From positions 2,356,001-2,420,000 of the forward strand of contig NZ_CP021421.1 in NCBI RefSeq assembly GCF_002201515.1: a stretch of DNA of 64,000 bases, in the 5' to 3' direction. This document shows positions 45,208 through 52,031 of the stretch, piece by piece; position 1 is the stretch's first letter, and each line of letters begins with the position of its first letter. Source of the DNA: Muribaculum intestinale. GTDB lineage: Bacteria; Bacteroidota; Bacteroidia; Bacteroidales; Muribaculaceae. Below the pieces are notes generated by a model, which had not been told where the DNA came from, ran no database searches, and saw nothing but the letters and a program-made list of their open reading frames with translations. Position numbers and translations under genes: made by a program.

Positions 45208-45570
45208 TTAGAGCTTGTTTAATAATAAATGTTGCCGCCAGGGTCGTATAGCTTGAGTCGATTTTCGACATGTGCCGAAGGAGTGTACTTTATGTACATG
45301 ACTGAGGGTCATGGCGAAAAGCGGCCAAGATATACGAGACAAAAGGTAGCTTTATAACCATTCAATCTCTTGCCTGCTTTAAAGCAAATGTAAAAATATA
45401 TTAACAATATGGAACAAATTACTTCCAGTCGGTCATTCGCCGGCATATTTCCACCCGCTCTTCGGTCGTTATGGAGCCCCATAACTCCCTCATCACAAGC
45501 GAAATCTGCTCGCCGACTGACCGCCCTGACGGTAACATTTATTATTAAACAAGCTCTTAAACAAGCTCTA
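45208..45570. repeat. Dispersed repeat element B, inverted copy of A
   Basis: 45208-45559 is a copy of element A (20857-21211) in the opposite orientation. First module 45245-45336 has apex TGTAC-TTTAT-GTACA (45284-45298); second module about 45430-45522 has apex GTTATGG-AGCC-CCATAAC (45468-45485). The ends again are TTAGAGCTTGTTTAATAATA and its complement. After the right end an extra copy of the last 12 bases (AACAAGCTCTAA) is attached to about 45570. The RluA-type gene starts 14 bp later. Confidence 0.85.
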
Positions 45571-45583
45571 AGTAAGTTTTGAA

Positions 45584-46261
45584 ATGGAAGTAGTCTACGA
45601 GGATAACCATCTGCTTGTGGTCAACAAGGCCCCGGGCGAGATTGTACAGGGCGACAAGACCGGTGACGAGCCGCTTGTCGAGACTCTGAAGCGCTGGCTT
45701 AAGGAGAAGTATGACAAGCCCGGCAATGTATTCTGCGGTGTGGTGCATCGTCTTGACCGACCTGTCGGGGGCCTGGTCGTGTTTGCCAAGACATCCAAGG
45801 CTCTCACTCGCATGAACGATCTATTCCGCAAAGGCGAAGTTGAGAAAACCTACTGGGCCATCACCCGCAATGTTCCTCCTGAGCCGGAGGGCACGCTTGT
45901 CCACTATATCACCTCGGTAGAGCGCAATAATAAATCGTATGCGTCGCTGCAGCCAAAGGAGGGCGCCCAAAAGGCTGTGCTCAAATACCGGCATATTGCT
46001 TCATCGGACCGTTATCATCTGCTGGAAGTGCGCTTGCTTACCGGACGCAAGCATCAGATACGTGTGCAGCTTTCTTCAATCGGATGTCCGATAAAGGGCG
46101 ATTTGAAATATGGTGACAAGCGCTCCAATCCCGACGGCAGCATCTCGCTCCAGAGCCATCACATACGCTTCATTCATCCGGTAAGCGGCAATTCAATCGA
46201 TATAACCGCACCGGTGCCCCATGACAACCTCTGGCAGGCTCTTGCCGGAGAAGTCAGGTAG
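45584..46261 (+). CDS. RluA-family pseudouridine synthase
   Basis: The 225-residue enzyme lacks an S4 domain. It begins MEVVYEDNHLLVVNKAPGEI, and the catalytic motif is HRLDRPVGGLVVFAKTSKA (Asp within HRLD), followed by LLTGRKHQIRVQLSSIGCPI. It converts uridine to pseudouridine in rRNA or tRNA; the site is not predictable. The gene starts 14 bp after repeat element B, so its promoter must be within or before the repeat; no clear TAnnTTTG is seen in the gap. Confidence 0.92.
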   Translation: MEVVYEDNHLLVVNKAPGEIVQGDKTGDEPLVETLKRWLKEKYDKPGNVFCGVVHRLDRPVGGLVVFAKTSKALTRMNDLFRKGEVEKTYWAITRNVPPEPEGTLVHYITSVERNNKSYASLQPKEGAQKAVLKYRHIASSDRYHLLEVRLLTGRKHQIRVQLSSIGCPIKGDLKYGDKRSNPDGSISLQSHHIRFIHPVSGNSIDITAPVPHDNLWQALAGEVR

Positions 46262-46288
46262 TGTGCTTGTCATGAATATATAAAAAAC

Positions 46289-46320
46289 AGTCAGAGCGTC
46301 ATGTCAATGACGCTCTGACT
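46289..46320. terminator. Bidirectional terminator
   Basis: AGTCAGAGCGTCAT (46289-46302) pairs perfectly with 46307-46320 around GTCA. On the minus strand it is followed by a six-T run (GTTTTTT), suited to the M18 gene; on the plus strand it follows the RluA-type gene. Confidence 0.85.
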
Positions 46321-46345
46321 CGTTTACAGTGATGCTGTTGGGGTG

Positions 46346-47674
46346 TCAGCATGTGTAGAATTGGGTGAATGCACGGATTATGTGGGCATTGTCGGCAGCG
46401 GACGCAGTCTCGCGCACGGAATGCATTGCCCAGATTGCAGCGCCCATATCCACACCTCTGAGATCAATCTTGGATGTTAGGATATTGCCGAGGGTCGAGC
46501 CGCCGGCTACGTCGCTGTGGTTGACGAAATACTGGTATGGCACTTCAGCCTGCTCGCATATGGCGCGGAACACGGCCGACGAGTCGGCATCGGTCATGTA
46601 CTTGCAGTTTGCGTTTATTTTGATTACCGGACCTCCGCCTACTACGGGATGGTTGGTAGGGTCATGTTTCTCGACGTAGTTGGGATGTACGGCATGAGCA
46701 TTGTCGGCCGATATCATGAATGACTCCGCAACAGCCCGCGAGAAGTCTTCGAATGTGCCACCGAATGCCTCGACTATGCGCATCATGATAGTGTGCAGTA
46801 TTGGGGAAGCTGCTCCCTGCTTTGTGCCTGAGCCGGTCTCTTCGTTGTCGAATATTGCCATTACCCTTACTGTCGGCTCGGGTTTGATGGTATCGGTAGA
46901 GAGCAGCATGGCTCGCATGGCGGCATATGCCATCGACAGGTCGTCGAGACGACCGGAGGATATGAATTCGCCGTTGGAGCCCCAGCGTTGTGCCGGAGTG
47001 GTGTCGTAGAGCGACAAATCGCAGTCGAGTATCTGTTCTGGGTCGACTGCGAGTCGGTCGGCAACCATGCGCAGCACCATCCCTGCGGCGTTGGTCTGCC
47101 GGTCGATGATGCCTATCACCGGGAGCATGTCTTTCTGCTTCGACAAGGGGTTGCCTTCGTTGACAGAGCGGTTGAAGTGGATGGCGAGATGAGGTATTGT
47201 CAGCATCGGGTCATCAAATCTCACAAGGCGTGTGGCTGGATGGAGCGGGTCGATGCCGCGCAACATCACGCGTCCGGCTACCGATAGCGGACGGTCGAAC
47301 CATGTATACAGAATCGGGCCACCGTAGACCTCGGTGTTGAGTTTTACCACACCGCCGTCGCATTTCATTTCCGGAGCCGGCTTGATGCGGAATCCGGGAG
47401 AATCGCTATGAGCGGAGATTATGCGGAAGCTGCTTGACGGAGTGCCGTCGCCGATTCTGAACGCGAAGATTGCCGAACTGTTTTTGACGACAAAGTAGCG
47501 GCCTTCAGGCTTAAGTTTTCCGCTCCACGAGTCGGCCATGTCGAGTTCGGTATATCCGTTGTCGGCGAGTATGCGCCGTATGGTGTCTACAGCCCAGAAG
47601 TTGCAGGGGGATGCGTTGAGAAAGTCTATCAGTCCTTCTGCTTCACGGGCAGTCATGTCTGAGAAATCCATCAT
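46346..47674 (-). CDS. M18 family aminopeptidase (aspartyl aminopeptidase type)
   Basis: The 442-residue protein (MMDFSDMTAREAEGLIDFLN; the second Met is an equal start) contains the M18 metal ligands: HSDSPGFRIKP, DLSMAYA, IFDNEETGSGTKQGA with the catalytic Glu pair, SADNAHAVHPNY and the late HSVRETAS. It is a cytoplasmic zinc aminopeptidase, often with preference for N-terminal acidic residues. The gene is alone and ends at the hairpin at 46289. Confidence 0.94.
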   Translation of the reverse strand: MMDFSDMTAREAEGLIDFLNASPCNFWAVDTIRRILADNGYTELDMADSWSGKLKPEGRYFVVKNSSAIFAFRIGDGTPSSSFRIISAHSDSPGFRIKPAPEMKCDGGVVKLNTEVYGGPILYTWFDRPLSVAGRVMLRGIDPLHPATRLVRFDDPMLTIPHLAIHFNRSVNEGNPLSKQKDMLPVIGIIDRQTNAAGMVLRMVADRLAVDPEQILDCDLSLYDTTPAQRWGSNGEFISSGRLDDLSMAYAAMRAMLLSTDTIKPEPTVRVMAIFDNEETGSGTKQGAASPILHTIMMRIVEAFGGTFEDFSRAVAESFMISADNAHAVHPNYVEKHDPTNHPVVGGGPVIKINANCKYMTDADSSAVFRAICEQAEVPYQYFVNHSDVAGGSTLGNILTSKIDLRGVDMGAAIWAMHSVRETASAADNAHIIRAFTQFYTC

Positions 47675-47733
47675 ATGTGGGTTGTAATTATTGTTTGTGG
47701 TCAGGATTCGGTGTATTGTCTTTCGCTATGCCC

Positions 47734-48519
47734 TTAGAATATGTAGTTGAATCCAAGATTGGCATAGATGGGGTATAGGGGGAAGTTTACAGTCTTGAAT
47801 GAACCTTTGAAGATGTTGTTGAATCCCCAGCTGAGGTTAGCACGCAGGGCAAGGTGCTTGAATGCGCGCCATGAAACTCCGCCCTGCAGTCCGTACTGGA
47901 ATGAGCGCAGGTCGCTGTTGAATTCGTATGGAGCGCTGGCTTCTCCTTCGAATTCCACTTTTTCGCCTGTGGGGTCACCTTCTCTGAGGTATCCGTCATG
48001 TACATTTCCGGAGAATTCATGGTTGAGGCTTACGCCGATGTAGGGACCAAGATGGAAGTTCCATTGGGATGACGGTCGCCAACGTGCAAGCACGGGGAAT
48101 GTTATCAGCGACGCCTGATATTTTGTGTCTACGCGTCCAGTCCAGTTTCCGGCTATGCGCGAGCCGTCCTGTATGATTTCCATTCCATAGTTCTTTACCG
48201 TCGATTTGGTATCCATTCCTTTGTTCTCAAAGCAGATGCCGATTGAGAATCCCCATTTCGGTGCGGTGTCAATCCATTTTGTGACATTGCCTCCGATGGC
48301 GAGGTTCAGCATAGGATTGTATCCGTTGATTTTTCTGATTTCCGAGGGTAGAGGTATGGGTGCCGTACCTCCGATGTTTACACCGGCGTAAATTTCATAT
48401 TCCAGTCCATGGAGTATTGACCATTCAAGCGCATGGGTTGTCTCTTTCTGGGCTTGAGCCTGGATTGGAGCTATTATGGCCAGGACCGCTATAAGTATGG
48501 CGTTTATCTTGAATTTCAT
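47734..48519 (-). CDS. Outer membrane beta-barrel protein
   Basis: A 261-residue protein with signal peptide (AVLAIIAPIQAQAQ). The mature part alternates hydrophobic and polar residues in strands, including LNLAIGGNVTKWIDTAPKWG, FPVLARWRPSSQWNFHLGPY and the last strand YPIYANLGFNYIF, which ends in aromatic Phe as barrels do. It resembles PorT-like small barrels. It follows the PCMD lipoprotein gene by 6 bp, so the two probably work together at the outer membrane. Specific role unknown. Confidence 0.8.
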   Translation of the reverse strand: MKFKINAILIAVLAIIAPIQAQAQKETTHALEWSILHGLEYEIYAGVNIGGTAPIPLPSEIRKINGYNPMLNLAIGGNVTKWIDTAPKWGFSIGICFENKGMDTKSTVKNYGMEIIQDGSRIAGNWTGRVDTKYQASLITFPVLARWRPSSQWNFHLGPYIGVSLNHEFSGNVHDGYLREGDPTGEKVEFEGEASAPYEFNSDLRSFQYGLQGGVSWRAFKHLALRANLSWGFNNIFKGSFKTVNFPLYPIYANLGFNYIF

Positions 48520-48525
48520 TTTAGA

Positions 48526-49641
48526 CTATTCTTCACAGGTTAATACGACTTGGTCGACCATCAAGGTACTTCCCGGGGCTCCTGAGAAGAGGTCGCCGTC
48601 GATACTTGATGACATTACAATCGATATGGAGTATTGGCCATTCTCGAGTTTCTCCATATCAATCTCCTTAAGGTAGACAAACGGCAGCGAGAATGTGCGC
48701 CATGTTTCTGTTGGAATCCTTTCGCCGTCGTTGAATCGTGCAAGCGCCACAACGTTGGGCGATGTCTGAACGTTGGTGCCATTAAGGTATTCCACATCTG
48801 CTGTACGTTCAAACATGACTCCGTATATGTTGAATTCGTCAATTTTTCCAGGGACGGCTTCGAGTTTGTTTGACAGAGATTCGTTCAGTTTGTAATACAT
48901 TTCGCCGGGAGTATACCGATAATATCCTGACAGGCGCAACGGCTTGCGGTCGAACGGACGGCCGAATCGGGTTGACAGCAGCGTATTGGAAAGATTTACT
49001 TTGAACTCACCTATAAAGAGGCTTCCTGCGGCGAGTGGTGAATTGCGTAGATTTCCGAAGAGTCCGGTAATGCGTGTGGTCATTGCCGCACATTTGCCAT
49101 CGATTCCGTTGTCGGACTGGTAGGTGGGGAATGAAGCGGGGTCAGATGAGCCTTGGCCTGTCATTGCATATCCGGCATTTCCGCTTGCCCATGAGAAACT
49201 CTCATTTCCGTCGGGTCCTATCTCGTAAAAAATATCGTAGCTATATCGGCTGGACTGTTGCTGTCTGACATGCTCGAAATCATAGGAGAGTGTTATGCCG
49301 GGCTCGTTGACCCATACGGTATACGTTTTCTGCCAGATTTTATCTTCGGCTGTAACGGTGTATCGCTGGGGTACGTCAAAGTTGCGTACTGTGCCGCTTG
49401 GCGGGTCGATAGTGGCTCCCTCGGTGAGTATGAATTCAGGAGCGAGGGCGCTTTTGTCGGTTCCCTTCTTTACAAAAAGGGTCACTTCAGAGTTGCGTAT
49501 CGCAGCGTTCTGCGACATCACGTCTCCAGGGAGTGTCGCCGCAATTATATCGCATTCGGCGTTGAGCGGCTCTTTGCGTATGCATCCGGTTGTGACCATA
49601 GCAATCGCAGCAATCAGAAATGTATGAGTGATTGGTTTCAT
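48526..49641 (-). CDS. PCMD-domain lipoprotein
   Basis: The ATG at 49641 (MKPITHTFLIAAIAMVTTGC) gives a lipoprotein signal with Cys20 and 371 residues in all. An N-terminal immunoglobulin-like domain (about 30-120; ends KIWQKTYTVWVNEPG) precedes a C-terminal PCMD domain (putative carbohydrate metabolism; PLRLSGYYRYTPGEMYY and the closing TLMVDQVVLTCEE). The predicted transcript start practically coincides with the ATG, suggesting a leaderless mRNA. It is followed by a barrel gene after 6 bp. Confidence 0.85.
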   Translation of the reverse strand: MKPITHTFLIAAIAMVTTGCIRKEPLNAECDIIAATLPGDVMSQNAAIRNSEVTLFVKKGTDKSALAPEFILTEGATIDPPSGTVRNFDVPQRYTVTAEDKIWQKTYTVWVNEPGITLSYDFEHVRQQQSSRYSYDIFYEIGPDGNESFSWASGNAGYAMTGQGSSDPASFPTYQSDNGIDGKCAAMTTRITGLFGNLRNSPLAAGSLFIGEFKVNLSNTLLSTRFGRPFDRKPLRLSGYYRYTPGEMYYKLNESLSNKLEAVPGKIDEFNIYGVMFERTADVEYLNGTNVQTSPNVVALARFNDGERIPTETWRTFSLPFVYLKEIDMEKLENGQYSISIVMSSSIDGDLFSGAPGSTLMVDQVVLTCEE

Positions 49642-49647
49642 TGCTTG

Positions 49648-49679
49648 CAAAGTTAAGCAATAATAGGATAATATTTCAA
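49648..49679 (-). promoter_or_regulatory. Promoter of the PCMD/barrel operon
   Basis: On the minus strand TTG (49679-49677), 21 bp, TAACTTTG (49655-49648). The start of transcription falls at about 49642-49641, the first base of the ATG. Confidence 0.65.
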
Positions 49680-49755
49680 TGAAACAAGCGAAAATGATTG
49701 GTTTATTGCCTGTGTTATTGCCCGCCCGAAGTTTAGGCGTATGGATGTTTTCGGG

Positions 49756-50373
49756 TCAGTCGCCGCAGCTGTCGAGGCCGAGCTGTTGCAATTCTTCGTC
49801 AGGGTCAGGCATGGCTGCACATTCCGGATGTTGCGGTATGCGTTTTATGAATCTGGCAGGATTGCCGGCGACGATGGTGTCGGCCTCGACATCCCTGGTC
49901 ACTATGCTGCCGGCTCCGACCACAGCATTTTCGCCGATTGTGACACCAGGCAGGATTGTCGCTCCAGCGCCAATCCATGCATTTTTTCCTATCCTGACCG
50001 GTTTGCAGGTTATGATATGGCGTTCGTAGAGGTCGTGGTTGTTGGATATAAGCTGAACGTTGGCGGCAATCATGGCACCGTCGTCGATTGATATGCCTCC
50101 GGCAGCCATCATCAGACATCCGGGCATTATCACTACGTTTTTCCCGATACTTACCATATGAGGGCGCACGGCGGTAACGGGGGAGTGGATAATGCTTGAT
50201 TTGCCCAGCGTGGGGAATATGTCGTGCATCAGCCGGTCATATTCTTCTGTGCCCGGCATGGTGTGGTTGAATTTGAAAATCAGTTGCGACTGTCGGGTGG
50301 CAAGAGCCAGTTCTTCGGGAGTCTGTCGGGTGACATCTATTCTTATCTCGGGAATATCGGTTTTATTTTCCAT
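49756..50373 (-). CDS. Sugar O-acetyltransferase (left-handed beta-helix)
   Basis: The 205-residue protein has hexapeptide repeats between about 75 and 180 (VSIGKNVVIMPGCLMMAAGG, WIGAGATILPGVTIGENAVV) and the catalytic His region ISNNHDLYERHI, like maltose, galactoside and nodulation acetyltransferases. The end AGNPARFIKRIP is typical. It transfers acetyl from acetyl-CoA to a sugar or related alcohol; the acceptor is unknown. Monocistronic, upstream of the PCMD promoter. Confidence 0.9.
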   Translation of the reverse strand: MENKTDIPEIRIDVTRQTPEELALATRQSQLIFKFNHTMPGTEEYDRLMHDIFPTLGKSSIIHSPVTAVRPHMVSIGKNVVIMPGCLMMAAGGISIDDGAMIAANVQLISNNHDLYERHIITCKPVRIGKNAWIGAGATILPGVTIGENAVVGAGSIVTRDVEADTIVAGNPARFIKRIPQHPECAAMPDPDEELQQLGLDSCGD

Positions 50374-50414
50374 ATATTATTGTGGGGTAAAATCGTTGGT
50401 ATGAATTATGCAAG

Positions 50415-50750
50415 TCATTCGCCTCTTGTTTCGGATATGAAGTGGCGTATGGCAGATATGGGGTGGATGAAAAGCATGCGAGGCCCGACATACCTCATTA
50501 TCTTTTTTATTTTGTCGCGGTATGCGGGTGAATAGCAGTGGATTGTGCATCTCCTGCAACTTGAATGCGTGGCCGGCGTTCTCGGACATTTATCAAGTCT
50601 GGAGCAAGCATAAGCGAGCATGTCGGCACACTCGGGACAGAGTGTGCGGCCGGCGGTGCCATGGTGTTTGTGGCAATATATGGCTATCATTTGTGATATC
50701 ACACGCTTCTTTTCAGATGTAACAGCGGATAGTGTCGACGACTTTGCCAT
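50415..50750 (-). CDS. YgbA_NO family protein (nitrous/nitric-oxide-stimulated type)
   Basis: The 111-residue cysteine-rich protein matches the YgbA_NO pattern: VISQMIAIYCHKHHG, LCPECADMLAYACSRLDKCP, CRRCTIHCYSPAYRDKIKKI and MRYVGPRMLFIHPISAIRHF. Eight Cys in CxxC-type arrangement suggest a metal site. E. coli YgbA is induced by nitrosative stress; its function is not settled. Repeat C lies 12 bp upstream of its ATG, so its promoter would be inside or beyond the repeat. Confidence 0.88.
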   Translation of the reverse strand: MAKSSTLSAVTSEKKRVISQMIAIYCHKHHGTAGRTLCPECADMLAYACSRLDKCPRTPATHSSCRRCTIHCYSPAYRDKIKKIMRYVGPRMLFIHPISAIRHFISETRGE

Positions 50751-50762
50751 TGTAGGGATGCT

Positions 50763-50862
50763 CTAAGATCTTGTTTAATAATAAATGTTACCGTCAGGGC
50801 GGTCAGTAATTTGTTTCATATCGTTGATATATTTTGCATTTACCTTTACCTTACAAGCTCTA
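50763..50862. repeat. Dispersed repeat element C, hairpin modules missing
   Basis: The left end (TAAGATCTTGTTTAATAATA, then ATGTTACCGTCAGGGCGGTCAG) matches element A through position 20900 of A. It then continues without a gap in the A spacer from TAATTTGTTTCATAT to CTTACAAG, and ends CAAGCTCTAA. Both palindromic modules are absent. Confidence 0.8.
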
Positions 50863-50871
50863 ACTTTCTTT

Positions 50872-50985
50872 TTATGAATTGCCGGTAGCATTGTTTTGGT
50901 GTTGGGCTGCTTTCAGTTCAATTGCTTCTTTGCCTGTCATGCCGGATATGTCAATTTTCGTTCCATAATTGTTGTGGGTAAGTAT
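50872..50985 (-). pseudogene. Possible remnant of a small coding region
   Basis: Between repeat C and the HxlR gene the minus strand is open and reads like protein to a TAA at 50872 (end ...GKEAIELKAAQHQNNATGNS). No ATG starts this frame; a TTG near 50985 is the only candidate. It may be the tail of a gene cut by rearrangement at the repeat, or a chance frame of about 38 codons. Family not recognised. Confidence 0.25.
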
Positions 50986-50998
50986 GGGCAAATAACTG

Positions 50999-51373
50999 TT
51001 ATTTCTTATTACCGATAATTTCGTCGAAATGTTCGATTGCCCAGCCTACGAGTCCGGAGATATGTGGCATGAGACTTTTGCCGAGCGTCGATAGCGAGTA
51101 TTCTACCCGTGGGGGTATCTCCGGATAGAGCCGGCGCACAATCAGTCCGTCGTTTTCAAGATTTTTCAAAGTTTCGGTAAGCACTTTAGGAGAAATGTCG
51201 GGCAGGGCTTTACCTATGGCGTTGAAGCGTGTGGCTTCGTTGTCGGCGAGCACGCACAGAATGAGCATCGACCATTTTCCGGAGAATCGCGAAATCACAT
51301 TCCTTACCGGGCATGAATCTATACCGGTATATTTTTCAAAATTTTCTTTCAACGGCAACTTGTTCATTTTCAA
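50999..51373 (-). CDS. HxlR-family transcriptional regulator
   Basis: 124 residues of winged helix-turn-helix fold. Cys21 in GIDSCPVRNVISRFSGKWSM sits where HypR and YodB carry their redox-sensing cysteine. The recognition part is LPDISPKVLTETLKNLENDG, followed by the wing YPEIPPRVEYSLSTLGKSL. It is divergent from the cupin gene at 51513, with two inverted repeats in between, so it likely controls that promoter and its own. Confidence 0.93.
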   Translation of the reverse strand: MKMNKLPLKENFEKYTGIDSCPVRNVISRFSGKWSMLILCVLADNEATRFNAIGKALPDISPKVLTETLKNLENDGLIVRRLYPEIPPRVEYSLSTLGKSLMPHISGLVGWAIEHFDEIIGNKK

Positions 51374-51379
51374 AAATAG

Positions 51380-51412
51380 TTACTGGCAGGTAAGTGCGTT
51401 ACTTTGGTGTAA
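51380..51412. promoter_or_regulatory. Two TTAC-N6-GTAA inverted repeats (candidate HxlR operators)
   Basis: TTAC...GTAA pairs lie at 51380-51393 and 51399-51412, each with a 6-bp gap; centres are 19 bp apart. The second extends to CGTTAC/GTAACG (51397-51414). They are immediately before the -33 element of the cupin promoter. Confidence 0.6.
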
Positions 51413-51416
51413 CGTC

Positions 51417-51447
51417 TTGTATGCGTGGAATGTACGTGTTAACTTTG
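51417..51447 (+). promoter_or_regulatory. Promoter of the cupin gene
   Basis: TTG (51417-51419), 20 bp, TAACTTTG (51440-51447). Start near 51454, leader about 59 nt. Confidence 0.75.
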
Positions 51448-51512
51448 CGTCACTGAAATAAACGCGGCTTACGGCTGCAAAGATAATGAATACTTTCCAA
51501 AGAAATTAGATT

Positions 51513-51923
51513 ATGAATGAATTAAAGACAATCGCCTGTGGTGATAAGTATGCTCATGTATCGGTAGGCGACCTACACACACACGTGGGGAAACAGTTTG
51601 TAAAGGATGCCAGTGCAGCTACATCATGTGAGATTTCATTTGGTACTCTTCTTGCGGGAGAGTCTGTGCCGTTTTTCCACAGTCATAAGGAGAATGAGGA
51701 GAACTACATAATTCTCTCCGGGAAAGGCCGATTCCAGGTCGACGGCGATGTGTTTGATATCGCTGAGGGTTCGGTGGTCAGGGTAGCTACGGGCTGTGAC
51801 CGCAATCTTAAATGCTCATCCGCCGAGCCGATGACTTACATCTGCATTCAGGCTAAGGAGGGTAGCCTTGGCGGCTATACCATGACCGACGCCGAGATTA
51901 CCCAACGTGACAACAAGCTCTAA
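51513..51923 (+). CDS. Cupin-domain protein
   Basis: A 136-residue single cupin. Motif 1 is FHSHKENEENYIILSGKGRF with two His and Glu, motif 2 is DIAEGSVVRVATGCDRNLKC. It could bind a metal; its substrate is unknown. It is divergent from an HxlR regulator that carries a conserved Cys, suggesting induction by oxidants or electrophiles. The last codons (Asn-Lys-Leu-stop) are identical to the repeat end AACAAGCTCTAA, so the 3' end may be derived from that repeat. Confidence 0.88.
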   Translation: MNELKTIACGDKYAHVSVGDLHTHVGKQFVKDASAATSCEISFGTLLAGESVPFFHSHKENEENYIILSGKGRFQVDGDVFDIAEGSVVRVATGCDRNLKCSSAEPMTYICIQAKEGSLGGYTMTDAEITQRDNKL

Positions 51924-51957
51924 GCTATCTCTTAACAAATATTGGGGAACGAGAGCT
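51912..51957. repeat. Cluster of solo repeat end fragments after the cupin gene
   Basis: AACAAGCTCTAAG (overlapping the cupin stop), then TTAACAAATATTGGGGAACG (51932-51951, identical to the end of variant II), then AGAGCTTG like the start of variant I. No hairpin module is present. Confidence 0.55.
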
Positions 51958-51965
51958 TGAATTTT

Positions 51966-52031
51966 AACGGCAACGCGTGTCACAGTCGGTTTTCACTATT
52001 CCTTTGTGATATGCGTTGCCGTTTTATTATC
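51966..52031. terminator. Terminator between convergent cupin and T9SS cargo genes
   Basis: AACGGCAACGC (51966-51976) pairs perfectly with GCGTTGCCGTT (52013-52023), followed by TTTTATTATC on the plus strand. The loop has an inner GTCACA/TGTGAT pairing. Confidence 0.75.
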
